The notes: generated from the sequence alone by a model not told the origin. Numbered from the stretch's first letter, positions 1 through 10,082 are shown. The stretch is DNA of 64,000 nt from Echinicola jeungdonensis (GCF_030409905.1 NZ_JAUFQT010000001.1:2645001-2709000), one strand, 5' to 3'. Made by a program: numbers and translations.

Positions 1-582
1 TATCATCCCAAACTAAGATTTTCCTTTCCCATTCCCCCGGATTGGACTTGCATCAATTCTCCGACATCTGTTGATATGGCCCCGGAAAATGGAGAAGCAC
101 TTTTAACTTTTAGCCTTTCATCAAAAGATACTTTGGAAAAAGCGGCAACTGAGCTTGTGAAAAAATATGATCTGGAGCTTATCAATCATAAAGAAATTAG
201 AATTCATGGATTGAAGGGACTTGCCTTAGAAGCTGGAAAGCAGCAAGATAATATGGTGGTCAGGGTTTTGGCTTATCTAATACAATATGGAGATCATATT
301 TATCAATTTTTAGGAGTATCCCAGTCTTCTAATTTTGATAATTATGTAAACCTGTTTTTGGAAAGTATGCGGAATTTTCGGGAATTAACCGACCCGGATA
401 AACTTAACCGTATGCCAAAACGAATTCAGGTTATAACTGTGGCTGAATCCGGAAATCTGGAGTCAATTTTGAAAGGTTTAGGGATGCCTCCATTAAAATT
501 GGAGGAAATTGCTCTTTTGAACGGAATGTCCCTTTCTGATCAAATACAAAAAGGCACCTTAATAAAAATAATTGGTCAATGA
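1..582 (+). CDS. M48 family metalloprotease, C-terminal part (left-truncated)
   Basis: The frame is open from base 1 and stops with TGA at 580-582, so only the last 193 residues are visible. They match the region after the protease domain in Bacteroidota M48 (BepA-like) proteases: a beta-rich module starting YHPKLRFSFPIPPDW, and then a LysM-like end with the pattern ITVAESGNLESILKGLG and LLNGMS followed by a G-x-L-I-K-I finish. The HExxH zinc site would lie upstream of the window, so the protease call is by family resemblance only. The gene converges with the next one, with 12 bases between their stop codons. An internal ATG at 76 is not the real start, because the resemblance continues upstream of it. 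Confidence 0.65.
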   Translation, partial: YHPKLRFSFPIPPDWTCINSPTSVDMAPENGEALLTFSLSSKDTLEKAATELVKKYDLELINHKEIRIHGLKGLALEAGKQQDNMVVRVLAYLIQYGDHIYQFLGVSQSSNFDNYVNLFLESMRNFRELTDPDKLNRMPKRIQVITVAESGNLESILKGLGMPPLKLEEIALLNGMSLSDQIQKGTLIKIIGQ

Positions 583-594
583 TTGTTGTCTTTC

Positions 595-1557
595 TTACAA
601 AACAGCTTCATTTCTAGAAGCTACATGTCTAGGGTAATCCGTTTCCAAAATTTTTCTTATCCCATCCAGGTAGGAAGTGGGCTTGAAATAAAATTGCTTC
701 TCAAATTTGGAACTGTCAAAAACATAGGGCCGGTCATATTGATACAGCATTTCCTTAACTTCCCTCATTAAAGGGGAAAAAGGGCTGGCCAAATGAAATA
801 TCCATTTGTAAATTACTTGTAGACTGGGTTGAGCACCCATTTCTTCTGCAATCATATAGACCCATTCTTTGCCAGTAGGGGGATTTCCTGCGGTTGGCAA
901 GTGCCAAATTTGATTAAAAGCTTCCGGTGTATTTCCCAGTAAGGCAGTGGCTTTTCCTGCATCTGGTGTGAAAGTAAAAGAATGGGGTTGATAGGAAGAT
1001 GCTATCCATTTGGCATTATTGCCTTTTGCCAGGGGTAGAAAGACCAGTTCGTTGAGCAATCCTTTCTTTTTTGTACCGGGCCCATAGAAATCTGCAGACC
1101 TGGCAATTAGGGCATTAATTTTTCCGTTTTCTACAGCATCCATGACCATTTTTGCAATTATTGCCCGGACTTTTCCCTTTTTACTGGAAGGGTTGACCGG
1201 GGTATTTTCTGTCATGGGATTTAAATGAAATGGGTCGTACATAAAAACATTATCAAAAAAAACCAATTTGCATTGGTGGGCACTACATGCCTCGATAACA
1301 TTTTTAATAGCAAGCGGCCATATTTTTTGCCATAGAGCAGTGTTAAATTCAAACCCTACCGTCAAATAAACGATTTCGGATCCAGCCACTGCTTCCATAA
1401 CTTCTTGGGCTTGAAGTAAATTAGCAGACTTAGTTTCGTCGCTAGAATTAACCACTTTAGGGTTTCTACTAACCAAGCGGATTTTGTCAGTATAAGTCCT
1501 CAATTCCTGAGCCAGTAATGTTCCAATAATTCCTCCAGATCCAAGTATGGTTTGCAT
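595..1557 (-). CDS. NAD(P)-dependent epimerase/dehydratase family protein (extended/atypical SDR)
   Basis: 320 residues. The N-terminus carries a dinucleotide-binding turn, LGSGGIIGTLLAQEL, right after the start, as in extended SDR proteins. Next come a Rossmann core and a substrate region with RSADFYGPG, a typical NAD-dependent epimerase feature. The classical YxxxK is not obvious: the corresponding area reads SSKKGKVRAIIAK, so this may be an atypical SDR that only binds cofactor and substrate. The substrate cannot be inferred. It stands alone on the minus strand, convergent with the protease end and divergent from a lipoprotein gene 540 bases away. Confidence 0.75.
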   Translation of the reverse strand: MQTILGSGGIIGTLLAQELRTYTDKIRLVSRNPKVVNSSDETKSANLLQAQEVMEAVAGSEIVYLTVGFEFNTALWQKIWPLAIKNVIEACSAHQCKLVFFDNVFMYDPFHLNPMTENTPVNPSSKKGKVRAIIAKMVMDAVENGKINALIARSADFYGPGTKKKGLLNELVFLPLAKGNNAKWIASSYQPHSFTFTPDAGKATALLGNTPEAFNQIWHLPTAGNPPTGKEWVYMIAEEMGAQPSLQVIYKWIFHLASPFSPLMREVKEMLYQYDRPYVFDSSKFEKQFYFKPTSYLDGIRKILETDYPRHVASRNEAVL

Positions 1558-2096
1558 AGGCGATGAGGTTTTGGTTCGGACTTTAATAAAGATACTTTAA
1601 TTATTGGAGGAAAGTTAATTGTCAGGAAAAAATGTGAATAATTCCTGTCTGGTTTGTTGTAGGTAGGTTTGCAGTGTTAGGTGTAGAAGGGGATTAAACC
1701 GTTTTTGGATTCAAAAATTGGATCCATTTCCCTAAGTATTTAAATGTTTATAATAGTTATGGTTTTTAGGGGTATACTGTCCTTATTTAGTTTAAAAATA
1801 CCATAAAAAAGGAATAAAGACTTGGTAAAGTTTCTTGTAGGATGTGATGGTGTTTATTACCCGAAATACTATTTTAATAGGTGTAAAAGGTTGTTAGTAT
1901 ATAGAAAAAAGTAATTAATGTAAATTAGGGGAAGGGTAGAAATATGAAGTGTAGCGCTTTATTTCGGTTATTTTGATCTTTATTTACAGAAATAATTATT
2001 TTATTTAATTAATTTTCAAATATATTAAAACGTATTTCAAAATATTTTTTTTGCATTTTAAAATTTGTAAATTAGTATAAATTAATCCCAACTGCT
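1558..2096. other. Long AT-rich intergenic region
   Basis: 539 bases between divergent genes. The second half is strongly AT-rich, with runs of T near 2041-2060. I found no tRNA-like fold, no terminator hairpin and no perfect TAnnTTTG element at a useful distance. Partial matches exist: TATCTTTA on the minus strand at 1587-1594 and TAATTTTC near 2010 on the plus strand. It probably holds two divergent promoters that I cannot place. Confidence 0.4.
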
Positions 2097-2699
2097 ATGA
2101 AGAATTTTTATGCTGCTAAAATTCTGAACAAGGTTTGGAGTTTAGCTTTGGTTTTATCGTTAATAGTAATTGCAGCTTGTGACAAGGTAGATCCAGATGG
2201 GCCGGATATTGCAAACAAATGTTTTGATCAACCTGAAATGGCTTGGGCAATCGGAGAAAGGTTTAATCAAGAGGGGGACCGGGTTTTGTATGTCGAAATT
2301 CCACCATATGACCAAAGTGTGGGAGCTGGCGGACAAATAGTTTGGCTGGATTTAGGACTTGAAAACAGTGAAGAGGTCATTGGTGCGGTGAAGTTTAGAG
2401 AGCTTCTTGATAGTGAGGTTCCCAAGGGAGCCAACCCCGGGGAATATATTAAATTACTAGTCAGGATTGATGAGCCCCTTTGGTATTTTGTCCCACAATC
2501 CCAGAATATTAAAGTGGAAGGGTATGCTGAATCCCCCACCGGAGAAATTCCTCCTGATCAATTTGAAACCCACAAGGGAGTGGCTACTCAGGAAACCGGT
2601 TCAGATTGGGAGTATTATATAGTAGTTTTACCCCGATTTAATTATTACGAGGTTAATGTCGAAGTCCAAAAACAAATTAAATGTGTAGAAGGTGAATAG
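2097..2699 (+). CDS. Putative outer-membrane lipoprotein of unknown function
   Basis: 200 residues starting at ATG 2097. A type II signal peptide is clear: a basic n-region, a hydrophobic stretch at about residues 13-27, and a lipobox VIAAC with the cysteine at 28. The mature protein is acidic and looks beta-rich. It has no motif that I recognise and only one other cysteine pair-like set (NKCFDQ near the start, IKCVEGE at the end), which could form a disulphide across the domain. It is a single-gene unit ending before a bidirectional terminator. Function unknown. Confidence 0.7.
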   Translation: MKNFYAAKILNKVWSLALVLSLIVIAACDKVDPDGPDIANKCFDQPEMAWAIGERFNQEGDRVLYVEIPPYDQSVGAGGQIVWLDLGLENSEEVIGAVKFRELLDSEVPKGANPGEYIKLLVRIDEPLWYFVPQSQNIKVEGYAESPTGEIPPDQFETHKGVATQETGSDWEYYIVVLPRFNYYEVNVEVQKQIKCVEGE

Positions 2700-2847
2700 G
2701 TCAATTTGGAAAATAAGCAAATTGTTATTTCTGCAATAAGTGTTTTTCGAAAGAGTTAAGGTGAGGGGTTTCCAGCAGATAATCTCTTTATAAATCCAAG
2801 AATCTTTAAGATTGAAAGTTGAATTTTTTAAGGGATTTTGAATGAAA

Positions 2848-2877
2848 AAGGCTATTCTATTGATATAGAATAGCCTT
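2848..2877. terminator. Bidirectional terminator between lipoprotein gene and accC
   Basis: A perfect 13-bp inverted repeat AAGGCTATTCTAT / ATAGAATAGCCTT with a 4-base TGAT loop. It is T-rich on the plus-strand exit and has an A-rich run (T-rich on the minus strand) on the other side. It sits between two convergent stop codons. Confidence 0.85.
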
Positions 2878-2902
2878 ATTTTATTCAATAATGTATTATC
2901 GA

Positions 2903-4252
2903 TTATCCTTTGATCACCGAAAAATCAAAAGTATCAAGGAATTTGGTAGTAAAGTTACCTGCCTTGAAGTCCTCATTGTCCAAAAGGGCCAAGTGGAAAG
3001 GAATGGTAGTTTTAATACCTTCAATTACAAATTCTTCCAAGGCTCTTTTCATCCTAACGATAACCTCCTCTCTTGATTGTGCACTTACAATCAATTTGGC
3101 AATCATGGAGTCATAATTAGGAGGGATGACATATCCGGCATATACATGGCTGTCCACCCTGACGCCTCGTCCACCTGGAAGGTGCAAGTTTTGGATTTTT
3201 CCTGGGCAGGGTCGGAATCCATTTGATGGATCTTCTGCATTTATCCGGCATTCCATAGCATAAAGCTTTGGATAATAGTTTTGGCCAGAAATTTCAATGC
3301 CGGCAGCCACTTTTATTTGTTCTTTAATAAGGTCATAATCAGTCACCTCTTCAGTAATGGGATGTTCTACCTGAATACGGGTATTCATCTCCATAAAGTA
3401 GAAATTTCGGTGTTTGTCCACCAAAAATTCTATGGTTCCGGCTCCTTCATAACCAATGGCTTCTGCTCCTTTGATGGCAGCTTTACCCATAGCATCACGT
3501 AGTTCATCAGTGATAAACGGAGAAGGGGTTTCTTCGACTAGCTTTTGGTGACGCCTTTGAATGGAACAGTCCCTTTCAGATAGGTGGCATGCTCTGCCGG
3601 TTTTGTCACCTACTATCTGAATTTCAATATGACGAGGTTCTTCCACAAATTTTTCCAAATACAAGCCATCATTACCAAATGCAGCCCCTGACTCCTGCCT
3701 GGCGTCGTCCCAGGCTTTTTTGAATCCACTTACCTCTTTGACGATTCTCATACCTCTACCTCCACCTCCGGCGGTGGCTTTGAGTATTATTGGATACCCC
3801 ATTTCTTCGGCAATCTTAATGCCATGCTCCATGGAATCCAATAGTCCGTCAGAACCGGGTACGGTTGGTACGCCGGCAGCTTGCATGGTTGCTTTGGCGG
3901 TTGCTTTGTCCCCCATCTTATTGATCATTTCGGGACTGGCGCCAATAAATTTAATGTTGTATTCTTCACAGATTTTGGAAAACTCAGCATTTTCTGAAAG
4001 AAATCCATACCCAGGGTGGATGGCATCTGCATTGGTGATTTCTGCAGCTGCGATGATACGGGGAATGTTAAGGTAGGATTCCCGGCTAGGGGCTGCACCG
4101 ATGCAAACGGCCTCATCTGCAAACCTTACATGTAAACTGTCCTTGTCCGCAGTAGAATAAATCGCCACTGTCTTAATTCCCATTTCTTTGCAAGAACGGA
4201 TAATCCTCAGGGCTATTTCCCCTCTGTTGGCAATTAATATTTTATTAAACAC
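2903..4252 (-). CDS. accC: Acetyl-CoA carboxylase, biotin carboxylase subunit
   Basis: 449 residues, the usual length. This subunit carboxylates the biotin on BCCP with ATP and bicarbonate, the first half-reaction of malonyl-CoA synthesis in the cytosol. The order is an N-terminal pre-ATP-grasp domain ([16 protein letters not shown]), ATP-grasp with K158 and the glycine loop [10 protein letters not shown] at 162-171, the carboxylase signature [11 protein letters not shown] near 290, and a C-terminal biotin-carboxylase domain. It is the last gene of fabH-efp-accB-accC, 31 bases after accB. The carboxyltransferase subunits are not in the window. Confidence 0.97.
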   Translation of the reverse strand: MFNKILIANRGEIALRIIRSCKEMGIKTVAIYSTADKDSLHVRFADEAVCIGAAPSRESYLNIPRIIAAAEITNADAIHPGYGFLSENAEFSKICEEYNIKFIGASPEMINKMGDKATAKATMQAAGVPTVPGSDGLLDSMEHGIKIAEEMGYPIILKATAGGGGRGMRIVKEVSGFKKAWDDARQESGAAFGNDGLYLEKFVEEPRHIEIQIVGDKTGRACHLSERDCSIQRRHQKLVEETPSPFITDELRDAMGKAAIKGAEAIGYEGAGTIEFLVDKHRNFYFMEMNTRIQVEHPITEEVTDYDLIKEQIKVAAGIEISGQNYYPKLYAMECRINAEDPSNGFRPCPGKIQNLHLPGGRGVRVDSHVYAGYVIPPNYDSMIAKLIVSAQSREEVIVRMKRALEEFVIEGIKTTIPFHLALLDNEDFKAGNFTTKFLDTFDFSVIKG

Positions 4253-4283
4253 AATATTTCGGGTTGATGAAACAAATTGAATT

Positions 4284-4763
4284 TTATCCTGCCGGATCGA
4301 CTAAGAATAGAGGTTGATCATACTCCACGGGGGATGCATTTTCAACTAGGATTTTAACAATTTTACCTGAAACTTCTGATTCAATTTCGTTGAATAGTTT
4401 CATGGCTTCGATGATACAAACCGTTTGTCCAGCTTTTATCGAATCGCCCACATTCGCAAATGGATCTGATTCAGGGTTGGCCGAACGGTAAAAAGTACCG
4501 ATCATGGGGGATTTAACCTCCACATAATTGGAAGTATCGTCCTCTGCTTTTGGTGCGGAAGGTGCAGATGCCGCAGGACTTGGATCAGCAGCGTTTGTAG
4601 CTGCAGGTGCCGGAGCGGGTGCTGATGGAGCATGACTTTGAGAAACACTCGCTTCCGAATTTTTCTTGATGGACAATTTAAATTCGTCTGTTTCGATTTT
4701 CACCTCGGCTAATCCGGAGTTCGAAATAAAATCTATTAATTCCTGAATTTCTTTCGGTTTCAT
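4284..4763 (-). CDS. accB: Acetyl-CoA carboxylase biotin carboxyl carrier protein (BCCP)
   Basis: 159 residues. There is a short N-terminal segment, a Pro/Ala-rich flexible linker at about 38-75, and a C-terminal biotinyl domain. The biotin-accepting lysine is K122 in [13 protein letters not shown]; the usual residue after K is M or L, and here it is L followed by F. The protein carries biotin between AccC and the carboxyltransferase. About 100 bases separate it from efp. An imperfect hairpin (4779-4787 with 4798-4806) lies just upstream of the ATG and might be a leader structure, but it is weak. Confidence 0.96.
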   Translation of the reverse strand: MKPKEIQELIDFISNSGLAEVKIETDEFKLSIKKNSEASVSQSHAPSAPAPAPAATNAADPSPAASAPSAPKAEDDTSNYVEVKSPMIGTFYRSANPESDPFANVGDSIKAGQTVCIIEAMKLFNEIESEVSGKIVKILVENASPVEYDQPLFLVDPAG

Positions 4764-4864
4764 ATTGATTTTGTTTGCAGAAGCGCTAATAATATTAAGC
4801 GTTTCTAAATGTTTTAAAAATATGATAGGCTATGTAATTTAATAAAATCACATAGGTATTAAAA

Positions 4865-5428
4865 TTATTTCACTCTTTCTGAGTAGGAACCATCTCGGGT
4901 GTCTACTTTAATCAGGGTGTCCTGGTCTACAAATAAGGGCACCATTACAGTAGCGCCAGTTTCCAAGGTGGCAGGTTTAAGGGTATTGGTAGCTGTGTCA
5001 CCTTTGATTCCCGGCTCGGTATAGGTGATCATCAATTCCACAAATGGGGGCAATTCAACTCCCAAAGGTGTTTCTGTCTCATCGTGGATGAGGATGTCCA
5101 CCATCTGTCCTTCTTTCAACAAATCAGCCCTTTCGATCAGTTTGGGTTCAATAGGAATTTGTTCAAAAGTATTGGTATCCATAAAATGGTAACCTAAATC
5201 GTCTGCGTAAATGAATTGATGAGGGCGCTTTTCTACCCTTGCGGTGGTAACCTTTTCACCGGCATTGAAAGTCTTGTCCAGTACTTTGCCTGTTGTAAGG
5301 CTTTTTAACTTGGTTCTGACAAAAGCGGCGCCTTTGCCGGGCTTTACATGCTGAAATTCAACAATGGTATAGATGTCATTGTTGAGCTCCATGCAGAGAC
5401 CATTTTTAAAATCTGCAGTACTTGCCAT
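4865..5428 (-). CDS. efp: Translation elongation factor P
   Basis: 187 residues, the normal length for the three-domain protein. EF-P binds between the P and E sites and relieves ribosome stalling at polyproline. The loop that reaches the P-site tRNA reads [13 protein letters not shown] with a lysine (K32) at the tip, so this is the lysine-type rather than the arginine-type factor. The C-terminal signature [19 protein letters not shown] is intact. No modification enzyme (EpmA/EpmB) is seen nearby. The gene lies between fabH (27 bases away) and accB. A low-GC hairpin right after the stop (4830-4855) could slow transcription before accB. Confidence 0.97.
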   Translation of the reverse strand: MASTADFKNGLCMELNNDIYTIVEFQHVKPGKGAAFVRTKLKSLTTGKVLDKTFNAGEKVTTARVEKRPHQFIYADDLGYHFMDTNTFEQIPIEPKLIERADLLKEGQMVDILIHDETETPLGVELPPFVELMITYTEPGIKGDTATNTLKPATLETGATVMVPLFVDQDTLIKVDTRDGSYSERVK

Positions 5429-5455
5429 CGTTTATTTACTTTTTATAAGTTTCAA

Positions 5456-6454
5456 TTATTTTGGGTCATATCCCCACTTGAGGTAAACTGCTCCCCATGT
5501 AAATCCTCCCCCAAAAGCAGCCAGAATTAGGTTGTCTCCTTTTTTGAGTTTTGATTCATAATCCCAAAGACAGAGTGGAATTGTTCCAGCAGTGGTGTTG
5601 CCATAGTTTTCTATGTTCATCATGACCTTTTCCGGCCCTATTCCCATTCGGTTGGCTGTGGCATCAATGATCCTTTTGTTGGCTTGGTGAGGTACCAGCC
5701 ATTGTATATCCTCTCCGGAGAGGTTGTTTTTGGCCATAATCTGGGCACTGACTTCCGCCATATTGGTTACAGCAAACTTAAACACCGTTGATCCTTCCTG
5801 ATAGGCAAAGTGTTGTTTTGCATTTACTGATTCAATACTGGCAGGAATTCGACTTCCTCCGGCTTTCATGTGAAGATATGGTGCCCCAGAACCATCCGCA
5901 TGGTGAATGGAGTCCATGACCCCCAGTTCCTCTGTGGTAGGTTCCAATAATACCGCACCTCCGCCGTCACCGAAAATGATACAGGTGGTTCGGTCTTCGT
6001 AATTGACAATTGAGGACATTTTGTCCGCCCCAATTACAATGACCTTTTTATGCATTCCTGTTTCTATAAACTGGCTTCCCATGGTCAGGGCATAAACAAA
6101 GCCAGAGCAGGCTGCAGAGATGTCATAACCATAACTGTTTTTAGCACCCACCATATCAGCAACAATATTTGCTGTTGCTGGGAATGGCATGTCGGGAGTT
6201 ACAGTGGCACAAATGATCAGGTCAATGTCTTCAGGGTTGGTATTGGTTTTTTCCAACAAACCTTTGACCGCATTGGCGCCAATGACGGATGTGCCTTGGT
6301 TTTCTCCTTTGAGTATTCTTCTTTCTTTAATACCGGTACGGGTAGTGATCCATTCGTCACTGGTTTCTACCATAGTTTCCAGTTCCTTATTGGTCAATAC
6401 ATAATCAGGGACCCAACCTTGAACTCCGGTAATAACAGCTCTAGTTTTTTTCAT
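5456..6454 (-). CDS. fabH: 3-oxoacyl-ACP synthase III (KAS III)
   Basis: 332 residues. It condenses acetyl-CoA (or a branched primer) with malonyl-ACP to begin fatty-acid elongation. The thiolase-fold active site is complete: C116 in SAACSGF, H256 in VPHQANKR and N286 in NYGNTTAG, plus the C-terminal glycine-rich loop [15 protein letters not shown] sequence. The usual neighbour plsX is absent here. The gene has its own predicted promoter about 120 bases upstream and leads fabH-efp-accB-accC, which links the initiating enzyme to the malonyl-CoA supply. Confidence 0.96.
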   Translation of the reverse strand: MKKTRAVITGVQGWVPDYVLTNKELETMVETSDEWITTRTGIKERRILKGENQGTSVIGANAVKGLLEKTNTNPEDIDLIICATVTPDMPFPATANIVADMVGAKNSYGYDISAACSGFVYALTMGSQFIETGMHKKVIVIGADKMSSIVNYEDRTTCIIFGDGGGAVLLEPTTEELGVMDSIHHADGSGAPYLHMKAGGSRIPASIESVNAKQHFAYQEGSTVFKFAVTNMAEVSAQIMAKNNLSGEDIQWLVPHQANKRIIDATANRMGIGPEKVMMNIENYGNTTAGTIPLCLWDYESKLKKGDNLILAAFGGGFTWGAVYLKWGYDPK

Positions 6455-6574
6455 TTAGTTTTTGTTTTGGGAAAGTGCTTACTCATAGGGGTTTTTAGGG
6501 AAAGGCACTTACTCCATTATGTGATATTTTGCCACTTACATAAATAGGTTGTTGGGCAAAATAAATTTGGCTCT

Positions 6575-6605
6575 CAAAATTATTTAAAATGTGCTTTACC
6601 ACCAA
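6575..6605 (-). promoter_or_regulatory. Predicted fabH promoter (Bacteroidota type)
   Basis: On the minus strand TTG (6603-6605), a 20-nt spacer and TAATTTTG (6575-6582) match the TTTG/TTG-N-TAnnTTTG consensus. It lies between the rpmF terminator and the fabH start and would give a leader of roughly 110 nt. I did not recognise any riboswitch or regulator site in that leader. Confidence 0.55.
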
Positions 6606-6678
6606 GAATTTTTATAAGTAGAATCCTATTTCTAACCTTTATTGATAAAATTTCAGGTAAAAACAATTGGTCATAAAA

Positions 6679-6710
6679 AAATCCATCCGAGGGCCCTCGA
6701 ATGGATTTTA
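6679..6710 (-). terminator. Strong terminator after rpmF
   Basis: The inverted repeat 6679-6694 / 6695-6710 has 15 of 16 pairs, with a GC-rich core CGAGGG/CCCTCG flanked by A/T tracts, and U-rich sequence follows on the minus strand. It separates the aminopeptidase-pdxA-DUF177-rpmF unit from the fabH unit. Confidence 0.9.
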
Positions 6711-6760
6711 TAAAAGTTTACCTGCGGTAATCGCTATCCACTGCTAGCATGGGATTTGGA

Positions 6761-6952
6761 TTAAGCAAGAACCTCTTTTTCAATGATAACTTGGCCTTTG
6801 TAGTAAAGTTTCCCGTCCAGCCAATAAGCCCTGTGTGGCAAGTGGTATTCACCGGTGGTTTGACATTTAGCCAAGCCAGGAGCTGTCAACTTATAGTGAG
6901 TTCTTCTTTTGTCTCTTCTGGTTTTTGAAATTTTTCGTTTAGGATGTGCCAT
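6761..6952 (-). CDS. rpmF: 50S ribosomal protein L32
   Basis: 63 residues beginning [17 protein letters not shown], the typical basic N-terminus of L32. Only one cysteine ([16 protein letters not shown]) remains where zinc-ribbon L32 has four, so this is the cysteine-poor, zinc-independent type. It follows DUF177 by 17 bases, the very common yceD-rpmF pairing, and ends before a strong terminator. Confidence 0.97.
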   Translation of the reverse strand: MAHPKRKISKTRRDKRRTHYKLTAPGLAKCQTTGEYHLPHRAYWLDGKLYYKGQVIIEKEVLA

Positions 6953-6969
6953 CTCTATACAATTTTAGA

Positions 6970-7545
6970 TTAATCTTTTTTCTTAAATTTTTTTAATGCT
7001 TCCCATCGTGGGTCAATATGGTCTTCGGAATCATCTTCCGAAGGTGTATTGGGTGTCGGACTACTGTCATCAGGTTCATCTGACCAGTAAACCAATTGCC
7101 CCTCTCTGTCCAAATCTTCCTCATCCAACTCATTGATATAGTCCGGATGGATTTTTTTGGCAGGTAGGGCCAATATGATAAATTCATATATCAGTTGAGC
7201 CACATTGATGGAAGGGGTGTCTCTGGTAATCATGATAATTTCCTCGTTGATCTCCTGCTCCTCTGGTCCGTATTTGTAACGGATCTTTTGATTTATGGAT
7301 AAAGGATGGTCAAACTTTTCAAGACTCCTGTCACAGGTCAATTCTGCTTTCCCTTCAATGTCAAATGTTGCCTCCATAAGGTTTACCTGCTTATCAAGTA
7401 TAACCTTTGCTTTTAGATTGCCTTTTTCGATAATATCGTTGGCTTCAAAATGAGCAAAGAAATCATCGCCAATATCAAAAGAGAACTCGTGTTCTCCCTC
7501 ACTTAATTTGATGATGTCAATGTCAAAAACTCTCCAGAATTTCAC
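6970..7545 (-). CDS. DUF177 (YceD-like) protein
   Basis: 191 residues. The central beta region contains the family pattern GKAELTCDRSLEKFDHPL (a single conserved cysteine), followed by DTPSINVAQLIYEFIILALPAKKIHP. The C-terminal 40 residues are acidic and Ser/Pro-rich, and probably disordered. YceD homologues are almost always encoded before rpmF, as here, and have been linked to 23S rRNA processing or assembly in plants and bacteria. The exact function here is not shown by the sequence. Confidence 0.9.
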   Translation of the reverse strand: MKFWRVFDIDIIKLSEGEHEFSFDIGDDFFAHFEANDIIEKGNLKAKVILDKQVNLMEATFDIEGKAELTCDRSLEKFDHPLSINQKIRYKYGPEEQEINEEIIMITRDTPSINVAQLIYEFIILALPAKKIHPDYINELDEEDLDREGQLVYWSDEPDDSSPTPNTPSEDDSEDHIDPRWEALKKFKKKD

Positions 7546-7622
7546 GATTCCTCCTGCTAGTTTAAGACCGCAAATTTAGGGAACTATTTTGTAAAAATAA
7601 AACCCTAGTTCTATTTATTTTT

Positions 7623-8642
7623 CTATTCTACTTCCCAGGGTGTTTTTTGGGCGATAATGTCCTGGGCAAGATAGATGGCAGCACGCATAGAACCCTCGTC
7701 TGCAATGTTTTTACCTGCTATGTTATAAGCGGTGCCGTGGTCTGGGGAAGTTCTGATGATTGGCAGCCCTGCAGTAAAATTGACCCCGGTTTCAAAGGAT
7801 AATGCTTTGAAAGGAATTAACCCTTGATCGTGGTACATGGCCAAAATGCCATCAAACTTTTTCTGATGCATCATACCAAAGAAACCATCCGGAGCATAAG
7901 GGCCGAAAATCATATGGCCTTCATCCTGAAATTCACGGATGGCAGGTTGGATAACTTTGGCTTCCTCTTCTCCCAAAAGACCATCCTCACCCGCATGGGG
8001 GTTAAGACCCAATACGGCAATTTTTGGTTTATCAATGCCAAAATCATCCTTCAAAGACCGAAGCATAATCTTTAGTTTCTTTTTGATTTTTTCGGTGGTG
8101 ACCTCTTGGATGACTTCTTTTAAAGGCACATGTCCACTTACCAGACCTACCCTCATATCTTCTGAAACCATAAACATCATGCTCTCTGTGCTTCCAAAGG
8201 CTTCAGTTAGATATTCTGTATGACCTACAAATTTAAATTCATCACTGTTGATATTGTTTTTGTTTAGTGGGGCAGTAACCAGCGCATCAATATTTTCCTC
8301 TTTTAAATCTTTGATGGCCTGGTCCAAGGCCGCTAATGCCATTTTGCCAGATTCGGCAGTTTCTACTCCTGGGATGATTTCCGGACATTGATCCACTACA
8401 TTAATGACATTGATTTTTTTATGGTGAACTTCGTGGATAGTCCTTATCTGCATGAAATTAAAATCATCCAAATTCAGGTGTTTCCTATAAAAAGTTAACG
8501 CTTTTCCGTGTGCATAAATTACCGGAGTGATCAGCTTTTGCATTCTGGTGTCCAGCAAGGCCTTCATGGTAACTTCCGCACTTATCCCGTTAATATCTCC
8601 AATAGAGATGCCAATAATGGGTTTATCCTTTTTATGATTCAT
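7623..8642 (-). CDS. pdxA: 4-hydroxythreonine-4-phosphate dehydrogenase
   Basis: 339 residues. It oxidises 4-phosphohydroxy-L-threonine with NAD in DXP-dependent pyridoxal phosphate synthesis. Family motifs in order: ISIGDINGISAEV, VTAPLNKNNI, the metal-binding GHTEYL, GLNPHAGEDGLLGEEE, GPYAPDGFFG, the metal-ligand MYHDQGLIPFK, and TSPDHGTAYNIAG. It starts 6 bases after the aminopeptidase stop, so the two are probably co-transcribed. pdxJ, its usual pathway partner, is not in the window. Confidence 0.96.
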   Translation of the reverse strand: MNHKKDKPIIGISIGDINGISAEVTMKALLDTRMQKLITPVIYAHGKALTFYRKHLNLDDFNFMQIRTIHEVHHKKINVINVVDQCPEIIPGVETAESGKMALAALDQAIKDLKEENIDALVTAPLNKNNINSDEFKFVGHTEYLTEAFGSTESMMFMVSEDMRVGLVSGHVPLKEVIQEVTTEKIKKKLKIMLRSLKDDFGIDKPKIAVLGLNPHAGEDGLLGEEEAKVIQPAIREFQDEGHMIFGPYAPDGFFGMMHQKKFDGILAMYHDQGLIPFKALSFETGVNFTAGLPIIRTSPDHGTAYNIAGKNIADEGSMRAAIYLAQDIIAQKTPWEVE

Positions 8643-8648
8643 TGTTCT

Positions 8649-10082
8649 TTAGTTACAAATGTTTTTCAAAAACTGGGTGATCAGTCTAACCCCAAATCCA
8701 GTGCCTCCCGCAGGTTTATAAGTTTCTCCTGTTTTAAGGAAGGATGGACCTGCAATGTCAATATGGATCCAATCGTAATTTATAAAATGTTCCAAAAATT
8801 TACCAGCGGTAATTGCGCCGCCGGTTGCCCCTCCCAGGTTGGTGATGTCGGCAATTTCAGATTTAAGTTGATCCCCATATTCATCCCATAAGGGGAATTC
8901 CAGTAATCTTTCAAAAACCTCCTGGCCGGCTCTTTTAAGGTAACTTTTGTCTTCTTCATAGGCTTTGGCCATCATTACTGCACCTTCTTTTCCCAGGGCT
9001 CCTGCAGCGGCACCGGTTAAAGTAGCCAAGTCAATGACTAGTTTGGGATCGTATTTTTGGGCATAAATCAAAGCATCGGCAAGAATCAGCCTTCCTTCAG
9101 CATCTGTATTTAATATTTCGACAGATTTTCCATTGGCAAAGGTAATCACATCACCCGGAGTAACGGCATTAAATCCAGGGCGATTGTCCGTGGCAGGAAT
9201 TAAACCAATTACTTCCACAGGTAAATCTAATTTGGCTGCGGCACAGATGGCACCGATGACAGCAGCAGCGCCTGCCATGTCTGCTTTCATGAAGTCCATA
9301 GAATTTAGTGTAGGTTTGAGGCTTAGACCTCCGGTATCATATACTACACCTTTGCCGACCAAAACTATAGGCTTTTTGAATCTTTGCCTTTTAGGTTTGT
9401 GTTTCAAAATGGTAAATGTAGGAGGGATTTCACTACCAGCATTTACCGCCAGAAGTCCAGCCATTCTTAGGGAGGCTATCTGGCTTTCATCCAAGGTTTC
9501 GGTAGTGAAACCGTAGGTCTTTCCCAGCCTTTCTATTTCCAAACCTAACCTAATCGCATCCAAAAAAATCACCGGTTCATTGACAAGGTTCCTTGCTTCA
9601 AAGGTGGCCAGGGTGCTTGCCAATAGCGATTCAATTTGGTGTTCTTCGGTAATGTCAGTGATTACTTCCAGGGTGTCCGGAACTTGTTTTTTCTTGGATT
9701 TATATTTAGAAAAGGAGTAAGAACTTAAAATTAAGCCTTCCAGGAAAGCTAGAAGCAACCTTTCGGATTTGCCATAAAAGAATACTTGTGGGCTGGAGAA
9801 ATCCGAAAGGAATTTCCAGCTGGAAGCACCGGCTTTACGGGAATATTCCAATTGATAGGAAGCATCTTTCTTTTGAATAGGCCGGACGAACAAAAGCTGA
9901 AGCTTTTCATTTGTCCAAAAAACTTGCTGTTTATTCAGTTTAAATAGCCTTTGGTTTATAAAATTTTGCTGTTCTTTATCTAATGGTAGTTGAGACACCT
10001 CATCCTCACCGGAAAGAAAAACTACTCCATTTTTCAAAGGAATATTTCCGGGAGAGTGTAGTAATCTTATGGAGGTTAACAT
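8649..10082 (-). CDS. Leucyl aminopeptidase (M17 family)
   Basis: 477 residues from the ATG at 10080-10082. The frame is open to 10196, but the extra 38 residues would overlap rsmA and look unrelated to the family. M17 hallmarks: VGKGVVYDTGGLSLKP (catalytic lysine and metal aspartate), MKADMAGAAAVIGA, NTDAEGRLILADAL (NTDAEGRL signature) and IDLATLTGAA. It is a two-metal exopeptidase removing N-terminal amino acids in the cytosol. It heads the unit with pdxA, DUF177 and rpmF, and is divergent from rsmA with 55 bases between starts. Confidence 0.95.
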   Translation of the reverse strand: MLTSIRLLHSPGNIPLKNGVVFLSGEDEVSQLPLDKEQQNFINQRLFKLNKQQVFWTNEKLQLLFVRPIQKKDASYQLEYSRKAGASSWKFLSDFSSPQVFFYGKSERLLLAFLEGLILSSYSFSKYKSKKKQVPDTLEVITDITEEHQIESLLASTLATFEARNLVNEPVIFLDAIRLGLEIERLGKTYGFTTETLDESQIASLRMAGLLAVNAGSEIPPTFTILKHKPKRQRFKKPIVLVGKGVVYDTGGLSLKPTLNSMDFMKADMAGAAAVIGAICAAAKLDLPVEVIGLIPATDNRPGFNAVTPGDVITFANGKSVEILNTDAEGRLILADALIYAQKYDPKLVIDLATLTGAAAGALGKEGAVMMAKAYEEDKSYLKRAGQEVFERLLEFPLWDEYGDQLKSEIADITNLGGATGGAITAGKFLEHFINYDWIHIDIAGPSFLKTGETYKPAGGTGFGVRLITQFLKNICN

